Below, one piece after another: positions 35,576-45,075 of a DNA stretch of 64,000 bases (its first letter is position 1; the number at the start of each line of letters is the position of its first letter). The stretch is from Acidobacteriaceae bacterium (GTDB lineage Bacteria > Acidobacteriota > Terriglobia > Bryobacterales > Bryobacteraceae). Location of the stretch: the NCBI GenBank assembly GCA_019233755.1, contig JAFAMD010000034.1, positions 29,059 to 93,058 of the forward strand, in the 5' to 3' direction. A program made the translations under genes and the position numbers. Below the pieces are notes generated by a model that did no database searches, had not been told where the DNA came from, and worked only from the letters and a program-made list of their open reading frames with translations.

Positions 35576-36457
35576 TCAGTGGATCGGTTTTACCGGGTCT
35601 GTGCGCTGCGGCTCAGTGGCCGCGCGATCCAGCTTGTCGCGCATGTAATCCTCTACATCACTGATCTTTTCGCACAAAAGGTTCAACTTGCGCGAAAGCC
35701 CCTGGATTTCCGATTCTGCCCGCCGGTTCACCGAGTAATCGAGTTCGCTGCGCAGCCGGTCTTTCTTATCCTGCCGGTTCTGGCTCATCATGATGACCGG
35801 CGCCTGCACTGCAGCGAGCATCGAGAGAATCAGGTTCAAGAGGATAAAGGGATACGGGTCCCACGCCTTCCTCTCCAGCAGCACATTCATGGACGCGTAT
35901 GCAACCAATGCCACTCCGAACGTGATGATGAACCTCCAGGATCCGCCGAAGTGCGCGACTGCGTCCGCAACGCGTTCGCCGAATGTTTCTGCTTCCTCGA
36001 TCACCTCATTAGGATTTCGCATCGACCGGACCCGGACCAGTTGCTGCGCCGAGTGAAACTGCCTCCCCAGAACACTGAGCATGTCCATGCCGGCCATCGG
36101 CTTGCGCTGCAGCAGCACCGCGATGTCGTTCCGATCCACTTCGATGCAGACAGATTCCTCGAGTGCAATCGCTTCGGTCTGGTGCGGCGTCTGATCGAGC
36201 ATGGACGCAAAGCCGAAGAACTCGCCGTGCTGTGGCTCGTCCACTACCACTTCCTGCTGATCTTCATCCACGGTGGTGACGCGTACTTTGCCGGAGATCA
36301 GGATGTATGCCTGTCCGTCCGTATCGCCCATTTTGTAGATGCGCTGTCGTGGCACGAACTTCTTCACTTCCACCTGGCCGGCAAGAACGGCTCGCTCCTC
36401 ATCGTCCAGGAGAGAAAACAGGGGAACATGCTTCAGTTCTTCGGCATCACGCGGCAT
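35576..36457 (-). CDS. Cyclic-nucleotide-binding domain protein with DUF1003
   Basis: A 293-residue membrane protein. The N-terminal cNMP-binding beta-roll (about residues 10-120) shows VPLFSLLDDEERAVLAGQVE, GEFFGFASML and FVPRQRIYKMG. The DUF1003 part follows, with two membrane helices around ITFGVALVAYASMNVLL and FILLNLILSMLAAVQAPVIM, then a charged coiled tail (RQDKKDRLRSELDYSVNRRAESEIQ). The fusion suggests that cAMP or a similar ligand controls a membrane function of unknown nature. GAGG seven bases before the ATG supports the start. Confidence 0.85.
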   Translation of the reverse strand: MPRDAEELKHVPLFSLLDDEERAVLAGQVEVKKFVPRQRIYKMGDTDGQAYILISGKVRVTTVDEDQQEVVVDEPQHGEFFGFASMLDQTPHQTEAIALEESVCIEVDRNDIAVLLQRKPMAGMDMLSVLGRQFHSAQQLVRVRSMRNPNEVIEEAETFGERVADAVAHFGGSWRFIITFGVALVAYASMNVLLERKAWDPYPFILLNLILSMLAAVQAPVIMMSQNRQDKKDRLRSELDYSVNRRAESEIQGLSRKLNLLCEKISDVEDYMRDKLDRAATEPQRTDPVKPIH

Positions 36458-36764
36458 AACTCAACCTCATCTTTCAGTAACCTACGTAGCATTCCACACG
36501 GTGCCAGCACAATGGCTGAGGTAATACATGCGGAATAGTGTGTGCAGGATGGTTCAACCTCGGAACATTTCGAGGGCCCTTATAGGGTACATCCAAGATT
36601 TCGATTGGGGGATGCAGTAGGCAGCGCGCTAACCTGAAAGCTTAAGCCGCTGCTCAAAAACGCAAAGCACAGCGTACGTGCTCCGGGGAAGAAACGTGCC
36701 GATGGAGGCGCGGTTTTCATAAACTCCCTAGCGGCCCATTCAGCCACAAAATCGAAGGGGATAG
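36458..36764. other. Intergenic region upstream of glutamine synthetase
   Basis: A 307-bp divergent gap. Visible features are a CCTCG/CGAGG hairpin near 36563 and a short GCAC/GTGC pair near 36667. An AAGGGG ribosome binding site lies about 6 bp before ATG 36765. I looked for glnA-type and GlnK-regulated motifs and sigma-54 spacing, and found no convincing match. Confidence 0.3.
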
Positions 36765-38195
36765 ATGCCGATGGAATTACACGACCGACTCAGTCTGCCT
36801 TACTCGGAGCTGGAGGACCTGAACCTCAAAGCGAAAGAGCAACGCAAGAACCGCGTTCCTTTCCACAAGATTCAGGAAGAACGGATCAAGTATCTGGCGG
36901 ATGAGAAGCGCATCAAAGCCGTCACGGTCCTTTTCAGCGACCTTGAGGGCCGGTTGCACATGCTCGATTATGACAAGCAGTTCCTGGTCAAGAGCTATGA
37001 CAACCTCACCTTCGACGGATCATCGATCCGCGGCTTTACGGCACAACGCGAGAGCGACCTGCGCCTGGCACTGGACTGGAGCGCGTTCTACTGGCCGCCT
37101 TCCGATATTTTCGGCAGCGGCAAGGTGCTGGTTTTCGGAGAGGTGATCGATAAGGACGGGACGCCATACTCGGCAGACGTGCGCGGCGTTCTGAAGGCGT
37201 ATGCCAACAAGGTGTACGAGAAGCACAGCTACACGCTGAACGCAGCGAACGAGATCGAAGGCTTCCTGTTCCGCGGTCCGGATGCGGAGAGACGCTACTA
37301 CGAGACAGGCAAGTTCGACTACGTAAACACGGGCGGTTATTATCACTCGCTGCCGGGCGATCCGCTGCGCCTATTCATCGACGCGACCGCGGAAGTGCAG
37401 CGTGCGATGGGCTTCCAGAATGAAAAAGATCATCCGGAAGTGGCGCCGTCGCAGTTCGAGATCAACTACAGCTATGCCGACGTGGTGACGGCGGCCGACC
37501 AGATTCAGCTCTACAAGCTGATCTGCCGCCAGGTGGCGACCAAGATGGGTCTGACCGCATGCTTCCTGCCGAAGCCGGTGGTGGGCGTCAACGGCAACGG
37601 GATGCACACCAATGTTTCGATTAGCCAGAACGGAAAGAATCTCTTCTGGGATCCAAACGGTGAAGAGAGTATCAGCAAATTCGCGTGGGAGTTTGTGGAC
37701 AGGGTCCTCACGCACGGGAACGACATTTGCCTGCTGCTGAACGCCAGCGTCAATGCGTACCGCCGGCTGGATCCGCACTTCGAGGCACCAAACCAGATCA
37801 AGGCATCGGCAGTAGACCGCGGCTCGATGATCCGCATTCCGATTGGAAACGAGCGCAGCGCGCGCGTGGAAGTCCGGTCGGTAGGGCCAGACGCGAATCC
37901 GTACATGGTACTGCTCTCGGTGTTCAAGACGGGTATTGAAGGCACCATTGAAAAGGCAAGCGACCTGCGGAACGGCGACCGGTTTCTTCCCGATAACATC
38001 TACGATGCGATCGAGAATTTCCGGGGCGCTGATTGGACCTGCAAGTTGCTGGGCAACGATGTGAAAGCACGCTACGCGGATCTGAAACAGACCTCAGCAG
38101 ACCGCTGCCCGCGCCTGCTCGGAACCTTCGTCAAGGCGCCGGAAGTGCAATACCATCACGAGGTGTACAACCAGTTCCTGTGGAACCTGTTCTAG
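36765..38195 (+). CDS. glnA: Glutamine synthetase family protein
   Basis: A 476-residue ATP-grasp-like enzyme expected to make glutamine from glutamate and ammonia. The N-terminal beta-grasp part ends in FDGSSIRGFTAQRESD. The catalytic domain has GEVIDKDGTPYSADVRGVLK, APSQFEINY, GMHTNVSIS and an anhydrous active-site end, with IRIPIGNERSARVEVRSVGPDANPY. The usual adenylylation Tyr motif (NLYDLP) is replaced by DNIYDAIENF, so adenylyl control may be absent. The C-terminus is unlike the common GSI-beta end. A strong terminator follows. The exact GS subclass is uncertain. Confidence 0.85.
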   Translation: MPMELHDRLSLPYSELEDLNLKAKEQRKNRVPFHKIQEERIKYLADEKRIKAVTVLFSDLEGRLHMLDYDKQFLVKSYDNLTFDGSSIRGFTAQRESDLRLALDWSAFYWPPSDIFGSGKVLVFGEVIDKDGTPYSADVRGVLKAYANKVYEKHSYTLNAANEIEGFLFRGPDAERRYYETGKFDYVNTGGYYHSLPGDPLRLFIDATAEVQRAMGFQNEKDHPEVAPSQFEINYSYADVVTAADQIQLYKLICRQVATKMGLTACFLPKPVVGVNGNGMHTNVSISQNGKNLFWDPNGEESISKFAWEFVDRVLTHGNDICLLLNASVNAYRRLDPHFEAPNQIKASAVDRGSMIRIPIGNERSARVEVRSVGPDANPYMVLLSVFKTGIEGTIEKASDLRNGDRFLPDNIYDAIENFRGADWTCKLLGNDVKARYADLKQTSADRCPRLLGTFVKAPEVQYHHEVYNQFLWNLF

Positions 38196-38223
38196 GAACA
38201 TCGTCTCGAGTTTAGTTCGACTC

Positions 38224-38269
38224 CCGAAGGGCGAAGCGGCCACATGCCGTTTCGCCCTTTCGGCTTTTT
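38224..38269 (+). terminator. Intrinsic terminator after glutamine synthetase
   Basis: A long stem of CCGAAGGGCGAA (38224 on) with its complement TTCGCCCTTTCGG, ending near 38263, then a CTTTTT run. This is the clearest intrinsic terminator in the window. Confidence 0.85.
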
Positions 38270-38356
38270 GGGGATACCGGGCGCCGATCGTTCCAAATCG
38301 TATCTAATGGATCTAATAACCAGCCAGTAGGTGGAGAGATACAGAAAGGTGCGCTG

Positions 38357-41041
38357 ATGAGAGCTTTGCTGCGAGTATCCGTACCGTTGATGCTGCTTGT
38401 GGTCTGCCTGGGTGCGGAAGAGAAGAATTCTTCCGGCCTGCCGCCGCTGATAGACAGAGAGCTTTTCTTCGGCAACCCTGAAATCGCTGCCGCGCAGATT
38501 TCGCCGGACGGCCAATACATCGCGTTTTTGAAACCCTGGAAGGACACTCGAAATGTATGGGTGAAGAAAACGGACGAGCCATTCACAGCCGCCCGCCTTT
38601 TGACCACCGAGACCAAGCGGCCGATTGCCGGCTACCTTTGGACGCGCGACAGCAAGTACATCGTCTACGCAAAGGATAACGACGGCGATGAGAACTTTAA
38701 CGTGTTTGCAGTAGATCCGGCCGCGAGCGTCGCGCCCGGCGCCGATGCCCCGCCATCGCGCGACCTAACGGGACTCAAGGGTGTCCGGGTGGAACTAATT
38801 GATGCACCCAAGAACGCTCCGGATATTCTCTATATCGGCCTCAACGATCGCGACAAAGCCTGGCACGACCTGTACAAGCTGAACATTGCCACGGGCGAGA
38901 AGACTCTGGTGCGAAAGAACACCGATCGCATCGCAGGCTGGGTATTCGATCTACAGGGAAATCTGCGGCTCGCGTCACGAGTGGCTGATAGCGGCGAGCA
39001 GGAGGTTCTGCGCGTCGATCCACATGGATTCACCAAAGTTTATTCATGCGGTGTGTTCGAGGATTGCACGCCGATTCGTTTCAACAAGGACAACCGGCGG
39101 GTGTACCTGAAGACGAACAAGGGCGATTATGTCGATCTGACAGCGCTGGTGCTGCTTGACCCGGACAGCGGCAAAGTGGAGACGGTGGAGTCTGACCCGT
39201 TGAACCGAGTAGATTTCGGCTCAGCGCTGTTCTCCGAGGTTTCCGACGAGCTCGTGATGACCTCGTACATCGACGACCGGCCGCGGCGGTACTTCCGGGA
39301 TAAGACGCTCGAAGCTGATTACAGGTGGCTGCAGAAAAAATTGCCGGGCAAGGAAGTGGCTCTGCAATCGCACACGAAAGACGAGCAGATCTGGCTGGTG
39401 AGCGCGACAGGGGACAGGGAGCCCGGCGAGACCTACCTGTTTGACAGGCGGAGTAAAACGCTGACGCTGCAGTACAGGATCAGGGAAAAGCTTCCGCGCG
39501 GCGCGCTGGCATCCATGACCGCAATACGTTATAAGTCCTCGGACGCCCTCGAGATTCCTGCCTACCTCACCGTGCCCAACGGCGTGCCGACAAAGAATCT
39601 CCCGCTGCTGGTGATTCCGCACGGCGGGCCATGGGCCCGCGATACCTGGGGTTTCAATCCGCTGGCGCAGTTCTTCGCTAATCGCGGTTATGCGGTCTTG
39701 ATGCCGAACTTCCGCGGCTCGACCGGCTACGGGAAGAAATTTCTCAACGCGGGCAACGGCGAGTGGGGCCGCAAAATGCAGGACGACATCACTTGGGGAG
39801 TGAAGTATGTAGAGGCCGAGGGTACGGCAGATCCGAAGCTTATTGGCATTCTGGGCGGATCATACGGCGGCTACGCCACGCTGGCGGGAGTCGCATTTAC
39901 ACCGGACCTGTACCGGGCGGCGGTTGACATTGTCGGTCCTGCCAACCTGATGACGCTGCTCGAGGCAATTCCGCCGTACTGGGAAGCGGGCCGGAAGATT
40001 ATGTACAGCCGTATGGCCGATCCGGGAACGCCGGCAGGCAAAGAGTGGCTGAAAGAGCGGTCGCCCCTCACGGCAGCGGACAAGATTAAAACGCCTTTGC
40101 TAGTGGTGCAGGGCGCGAATGATCCGCGGGTGAACCGGCGCGAGGCGGAGCAGATTGTGGTGGCGCTACGCGACCGGGGATTCCCGGTAGAGTACCTGTT
40201 GGCGCCCGATGAAGGTCACGGCTTCGCGCGGCCAGTGAACAACATGGCAATGTTCATGGCGAGCGAGAAATTCCTGGCCCAGTATCTGGACGGCCGCTAC
40301 CAGGCGGACGCGACGCCGGCAGTCGCTCAGAGATTGAAGGAGATCACGGTCGACCCGAAGACCGTGACTATTACAAAACTCGTGGATGCATCGAAAGTCG
40401 GTACGCCGAAACCAGTCGTGGACCTTACACCGGGGACGTACCACTACGACGCCAAGATGGCGATGGGCAGCCACCAAATGGAGTTGAAACTGTCCACCGT
40501 AATCAAAGAGGAGAACGGGTCCTGGACTGCGACAGAAACCATGGAGGGGCCCATGGGTCCGGCCACAGACACGGCCGTTCTCGAGAAGGGCACGCTTATC
40601 GTGCGAAAGAGGACTGTGAAACAGGGACCGGCCCGTATTGACGTGGACTTCACGGCGCAAAAGGCATCCGGAACAGTGAGCCTGAACGGCAAAGCACAAC
40701 CGATCGCAGGCGATCTCGATGGCCCTCTGTTTGCCGATGCAGCCGGGGCGCAGCAGGTGATTGCCTGCTTGCCGCTCGCGGCAGGCTACACCACAACCTT
40801 TCGAAACTTCGATCTGCAAAAGCAGAAAGAGAAGCTGATGCAATTGACCGTGGCCGGCTCAGAGAGCGTGACGGTTCCCGCCGGCACGTTTGAGGCCTTC
40901 AAAGTGGAACTGACCTCGGTGGATGGCGGGTCGGACAAGTCCACTTTGTGGGTGGCAAGAGACACTCGCACGCCCGTCAAGATGACGGCCGTGATAAGTC
41001 AGATGGGCGGCGCGACGCTGACGGCTGAGTTGGCGCAGTAA
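38357..41041 (+). CDS. Exported S9 prolyl-oligopeptidase-like peptidase with C-terminal extension
   Basis: An 894-residue protein. A signal peptide (LLRVSVPLMLLVVCLGAE) is followed by a beta-propeller (about 40-400). The alpha/beta-hydrolase domain has the Ser motif GGSYGGYAT near residue 502, Asp in VVQGANDPRVNRRE near 588 and His in PDEGHGFA near 621. After about residue 650, a 240-residue extension with beta-rich repeats (TPGTYHYDAKMAMGSHQMEL; VTVPAGTFEAFKVEL) resembles DUF3108-like domains. Peptide cleavage in the envelope is likely; the role of the extra domain is unknown. Confidence 0.9.
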   Translation: MRALLRVSVPLMLLVVCLGAEEKNSSGLPPLIDRELFFGNPEIAAAQISPDGQYIAFLKPWKDTRNVWVKKTDEPFTAARLLTTETKRPIAGYLWTRDSKYIVYAKDNDGDENFNVFAVDPAASVAPGADAPPSRDLTGLKGVRVELIDAPKNAPDILYIGLNDRDKAWHDLYKLNIATGEKTLVRKNTDRIAGWVFDLQGNLRLASRVADSGEQEVLRVDPHGFTKVYSCGVFEDCTPIRFNKDNRRVYLKTNKGDYVDLTALVLLDPDSGKVETVESDPLNRVDFGSALFSEVSDELVMTSYIDDRPRRYFRDKTLEADYRWLQKKLPGKEVALQSHTKDEQIWLVSATGDREPGETYLFDRRSKTLTLQYRIREKLPRGALASMTAIRYKSSDALEIPAYLTVPNGVPTKNLPLLVIPHGGPWARDTWGFNPLAQFFANRGYAVLMPNFRGSTGYGKKFLNAGNGEWGRKMQDDITWGVKYVEAEGTADPKLIGILGGSYGGYATLAGVAFTPDLYRAAVDIVGPANLMTLLEAIPPYWEAGRKIMYSRMADPGTPAGKEWLKERSPLTAADKIKTPLLVVQGANDPRVNRREAEQIVVALRDRGFPVEYLLAPDEGHGFARPVNNMAMFMASEKFLAQYLDGRYQADATPAVAQRLKEITVDPKTVTITKLVDASKVGTPKPVVDLTPGTYHYDAKMAMGSHQMELKLSTVIKEENGSWTATETMEGPMGPATDTAVLEKGTLIVRKRTVKQGPARIDVDFTAQKASGTVSLNGKAQPIAGDLDGPLFADAAGAQQVIACLPLAAGYTTTFRNFDLQKQKEKLMQLTVAGSESVTVPAGTFEAFKVELTSVDGGSDKSTLWVARDTRTPVKMTAVISQMGGATLTAELAQ

Positions 41042-41062
41042 CTGATCCCGTTCGCCGGAACT

Positions 41063-43246
41063 TCAGGGAGTAAGCTTACCCGCGACCCCAGTCTGATCGC
41101 TTGCCGCAGCCGGATGCCGCCTCATCAGCGGGGCGTACATCTCCAGGGCGTACTGCTTCACCATGCGCCGGGCACTGAACAAGGGAGCGACCGTTCGAAT
41201 CGCCTCTTTCACCATCCGGACCCAACGCCGCGGAACGCCCTGTTCATCGCGTTCATAGAACATCGGCACCACCTCTGTTTCCAGCAAATGATAGAGCGCA
41301 TCCGCATCACGTGCATCTTCGCCCGAACCCTGATCTGCTGCCGGGCCGGAATCGATCAACCATCCATTTGAGCCCGTATGGCCTTCCGCCCACCATCCGT
41401 CGCCCACACTAAGATGGATGACTCCGTTGATAGAGGCCTTCATTCCACTGGTTCCGCTGGCTTCGAGCGGCTTGTTGGGATTGTTCAGCCAGACATCGCA
41501 TCCCTGAACCAGGAAATGAGCGATATGCAGGTCGTAATCTTCGAGGAAAGCGATACGGCCCCCGAACGCGGGATCCTGTGCGCGCTGATAAACACGCTGC
41601 AATTGACCCTTGCCGATGTCGTCCGCCGGATGCGCTTTACCGGCGAATACGATCTGCACCGGACACTTTCCGGCATTAAGAATGCGAGCCAGCCGTTCAG
41701 GATTGTGGAATATCAGATCTGCGCGCTTGTAGCCCGCGAAGCGCCGAGCGAAGCCGATGGTAAGCGCGGCCGGGTCGAACATCATACCCGCCATGACAAC
41801 CCGGACAAGGCTTTCCCGCTCGCGGACCCACGAGTGGCGGGCGCGCTCGCGCATAAACGCAAACAGATAACTTCTCAATGACTGGCGCACCGCCCACAAA
41901 TCGTGATCCGGGATCGATGCAATCCCGTCCCAAAAGGCGGGCTCGTCATGCCGGTCCCACCAGCCGGGGCCTAAATAGCGGTCGAAGAGCTTTGCCATTA
42001 CCGGGGCGATCCAGGTTGGTACGTGGATGCCGTTGGTGACAGCTTTCAGCGGGCCATTCTTGTCGGTGACCCCGTGCCAGATAGGCGCCCACATGTTGCT
42101 GGTCACCTTGCGATGAAGCTGGCTCACGGCGTTTACGCAGCCGGCAGTGCGCAATGCCAGTGCCGTCATGTTGAAGAGCGGGCCGCCGCCGTTGTCATGG
42201 CGTCCCAAGGCCAGAATACCGGGGCGAACGCCTTCGAGGGCGCCCCACCAGCGTTCGAGATACCGCTCAACCAGGTGATCCCCAAACATGTCATGCCCTG
42301 CAGATACTGGCGTATGCGTCGTAAAGGCGGTGGTTGAGCGTATTTCGCCAAGCGCTGACTCGAAGCTTTCGCCCTGCTCGAGCAATTCACGCATCCTTTC
42401 CAGGACAACAAACGCGACATGGCCTTCGTTCAGGTGCCATACAGCGGGGCTGACGTTCACGCTACGCAAGGCACGCACTCCGCCGATACCGAGGATGATT
42501 TCCTGGCGCAGACGCATTTCGTGATCGCCGGCGTACAATCGCGCGGAGAGTTCGCGGTCATGCGGATCGTTTTCCGGAACATCGGTATCGAGCAGATAGA
42601 GCGCTACCCGCCCAAGGCGTACCCGCCACACGGAAGCGACAACGAGACGATCGCCGAGAGGAATTGTAACGGCACACGGATGTCCTTCCGGGGTGGTCGC
42701 CCGCTCCACCGGAGCGTCATCCCAGTTCAGCCGTTCGTATAACTCAACCTGCCAGCCGTCCGGCGTCACTTTCTGGTGGAAATACCCCTGCGGATACATG
42801 AAACCCACGCCGACAAGCGGAAGACCGAGATCGCTTGCTTCCTTGCACAGATCTCCAGCCAGTACGCCAAGCCCGCCTGCGTAAATCGGCAACGATTGGT
42901 GCAGTGCAAATTCAGCCGAGAAATACGCCACGGAGTATGTAGAGAGGTCCGCAAAATGTTGCGACCACCAGGTGTTCCCGGCTGTTCTCGCCGCGTCAAG
43001 CCGCTGGATCGCGTCGTCATAGAGCGTGATGAATGCCGAATCCTGTGCTGCCTGTTCGAGCCGTTCGCGAGGAACGATGCGCAGCATTTGCACCGGATTG
43101 TGCGCGGTGAGGCGCCAGAGCGGGTAGTCGAGCTGGCGGAAAACTTCACGGGCGCGGTGACTCAATGTCCACCAGAGATCGTATGCCAGTTCAGGTAATC
43201 GACAGATCCGTTCCGGTAAAGCTGCGCCCTCTGAGAAAGAGTTCAT
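41063..43246 (-). CDS. glgP: Alpha-glucan phosphorylase (short bacterial type)
   Basis: Releases glucose-1-phosphate from glycogen or maltodextrin. The N-terminal DUF3417-like part reads LPELAYDLWWTLSHRAREVF. The core has YFSAEFALHQSLPIYAGGLGVLAGD, the PLP-binding Lys in EASGTSGMKASING (about residue 603) and AGKAHPADDIGK. The 727-residue length fits the short family common in Acidobacteria and thermophiles. It lies tail to tail with the S9 peptidase gene, 21 bp apart. Together with the downstream amylase-like gene it suggests glucan use or storage. Confidence 0.95.
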   Translation of the reverse strand: MNSFSEGAALPERICRLPELAYDLWWTLSHRAREVFRQLDYPLWRLTAHNPVQMLRIVPRERLEQAAQDSAFITLYDDAIQRLDAARTAGNTWWSQHFADLSTYSVAYFSAEFALHQSLPIYAGGLGVLAGDLCKEASDLGLPLVGVGFMYPQGYFHQKVTPDGWQVELYERLNWDDAPVERATTPEGHPCAVTIPLGDRLVVASVWRVRLGRVALYLLDTDVPENDPHDRELSARLYAGDHEMRLRQEIILGIGGVRALRSVNVSPAVWHLNEGHVAFVVLERMRELLEQGESFESALGEIRSTTAFTTHTPVSAGHDMFGDHLVERYLERWWGALEGVRPGILALGRHDNGGGPLFNMTALALRTAGCVNAVSQLHRKVTSNMWAPIWHGVTDKNGPLKAVTNGIHVPTWIAPVMAKLFDRYLGPGWWDRHDEPAFWDGIASIPDHDLWAVRQSLRSYLFAFMRERARHSWVRERESLVRVVMAGMMFDPAALTIGFARRFAGYKRADLIFHNPERLARILNAGKCPVQIVFAGKAHPADDIGKGQLQRVYQRAQDPAFGGRIAFLEDYDLHIAHFLVQGCDVWLNNPNKPLEASGTSGMKASINGVIHLSVGDGWWAEGHTGSNGWLIDSGPAADQGSGEDARDADALYHLLETEVVPMFYERDEQGVPRRWVRMVKEAIRTVAPLFSARRMVKQYALEMYAPLMRRHPAAASDQTGVAGKLTP

Positions 43247-43376
43247 CGTGGTCTACCTCTCAGTTGTCCTAGCCGCCTCCATTGTGCCCCAAATTGAGGC
43301 TTGTGGCTTGTCGATTCGACTGGCGAGGGAACGATTCTAGGGAGGTGCCCCGGGGAATTTCGGGCGCCGGCGCTTA

Positions 43377-44372
43377 TTACGAAGAGACCGTCCGCATGCC
43401 GACGCGGGGATCATCGTGGATGTGCATTATGTTCGCCAGCACGGAGTTCGGGCCGAGGAGATAACTGGAGTTAATGTGTGCATGGGAGCGATACTTATCG
43501 TTCGTAAGCAGCCGCGCATGCAGCTTGGGGAGGCGGTACCACGGCACGTACGGGAACAAATGATGATCTAAATGCAATGAAACATGATGCGGTGCAAGGA
43601 AAAATGCCTCCCACCAAGGGACCTGGATGGTTCTGGATTCATTCAGGAAGTGATTTTTGGGAAGGGCGAAATGCTCGGCAACACTGCGGAGCCTGAGAAT
43701 CGCGGGAAGAATCAGGAAGAGCGGGACCAGCCACGCGTAAAGGAAAAACAGTGCGTTGCGGCTAAGGACCAGCGCGATAAGCAGAAGTGCGGGGAAGCCT
43801 AGCCGGACGGCTAAAGGCAAGGGATATTCGGCCCGGGTGGAAGATTTGCGGCCATTTCGCGAGAACAACCGCAGCGCGGTAAAAACTTCGACGAATCCCC
43901 TTCCCATCAAATCTCTCGAGAACAGCCAGATCGCGCGATGGAGCGGTAGCGGGAAAAGCCAGTCATCCGCATGGCCATCCGGACCAACTTTACGAATGAG
44001 ATCGGGATCCTTGTCGGTATTGAGGTGCTCGTGATGCGGGATGTGGCTTGCGCGGTACGACGCGGTCACGAATCCAAATGGCAAAGCGCAAAAGACATCG
44101 CTGATGAGATCATTCCAAGCCTTGTTCCGGCAAAAGAGGAAGTGACTGGCATCGTGCATCAGCACGACCAGCGCATGCTGCCGCGAGGCGATGAGGAGAA
44201 GGAGAAAGGGATGAAGCCACCACCGGAACAGATACATTGCGGCAATAGCAAGAGCGATTACGGACCAGTCAAATGCAATGGCGGCCAGAGTCGGCCACGA
44301 CGCGCGGCCGGACAGTTCGGTCGGGTTCGCCGCAACCCGCAATTGATTTAAGAGTTCGCTTTCGTTTATCAC
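43377..44372 (-). CDS. Membrane fatty-acid desaturase family protein
   Basis: A 331-residue integral membrane enzyme of the di-iron desaturase/hydroxylase class. The three His boxes are MHDASHFLF, ASHIPHHEHL and SLHLDHHLFPY, and four hydrophobic segments lie between them. The substrate (acyl lipid, carotenoid or another) is undefined; the closest style is a short-chain beta-carotene ketolase/desaturase-like group. It is upstream of the gene-poor region and reads away from the flavo-oxidase. Confidence 0.85.
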   Translation of the reverse strand: MINESELLNQLRVAANPTELSGRASWPTLAAIAFDWSVIALAIAAMYLFRWWLHPFLLLLIASRQHALVVLMHDASHFLFCRNKAWNDLISDVFCALPFGFVTASYRASHIPHHEHLNTDKDPDLIRKVGPDGHADDWLFPLPLHRAIWLFSRDLMGRGFVEVFTALRLFSRNGRKSSTRAEYPLPLAVRLGFPALLLIALVLSRNALFFLYAWLVPLFLILPAILRLRSVAEHFALPKNHFLNESRTIQVPWWEAFFLAPHHVSLHLDHHLFPYVPWYRLPKLHARLLTNDKYRSHAHINSSYLLGPNSVLANIMHIHDDPRVGMRTVSS

Positions 44373-45075
44373 GAAATCCCCCGCCGGAATTTGTCAAACT
44401 GAAACCGTTCCTCTTTGCAATGGATCGGCGTCCATTGAACCGCCAACGACGTTGCAATCTCACGCGTGCCAGCCACTGGAACGAAAAGTCGATGGCAGAC
44501 TTACTACTCGTGTTCCGCTCTTTTTAAGAACAGGGACACGAAACCTTCGACGCTGCGCCTCGAGTGGAACCACTTAGGAGCACAAAAGCGCGTCCAGCAG
44601 TTGAGCGAACTGCTAGCACATCTTTCAGGGCTTTCACGCCAGTTTTTACGCCGAAGATCGATTGTAACGTTGGTCTGCGATGGTGCACAAGAGGTATGAA
44701 ACGTAATCTGAAAGGAGCTGAGCCATCGCGAACCATGCGGCATTTCCGAAACTGAAAACAAATTGCAATTATCCATGAATACGCACAAAGCGAACGTCAG
44801 ATAGCAGTCATACCGACCATGATTTCAAATGCAGATCTCGTTGGAGATCTTGCGTCCTGGAGCCGTCGATGCGCCTGACACCCGGACAGGTACGCGCGAT
44901 CAGGGGAGCTGCAAAAGTAAGAGCCGTCCAATTCGGCGCACCAAACAGAAAGGACTTTGATAAATTCTCCGCCTCGCCCTTACGACGGAGTATCATCACC
45001 TTTGGCTGCCCCTCCATCGTGATCCGGCTTCGTCGACGTAACTGAAGCGGAGGGTTTCGTCGCTGCCCAAGAGCT
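44373..45075. other. Gene-poor stretch before the flavo-oxidase
   Basis: About 700 bp without a supported gene. Short open frames on both strands lack motifs and ribosome binding sites. It contains a perfect 7+4+7 dyad, AGATCTC-GTTG-GAGATCT, at 44833-44850, and appears somewhat less GC-rich than neighbours. It may be a decayed gene or an insertion scar, but no family was recognised. Confidence 0.4.

Noticed and set aside
35579..36538. 319-residue plus-strand frame over the cNMP/DUF1003 gene
   Set aside because: His/Arg-rich antisense artefact of a gene with a supported ribosome binding site.
36458..36764. Possible sigma-54 promoter near the glutamine synthetase gene
   Set aside because: A TGGCAC-like box is seen on the minus strand, but its spacing to the GC pair is two bases too long.
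44504..44788. Small minus-strand frame in the gene-poor stretch
   Set aside because: No motif, no convincing ribosome binding site, biased composition.
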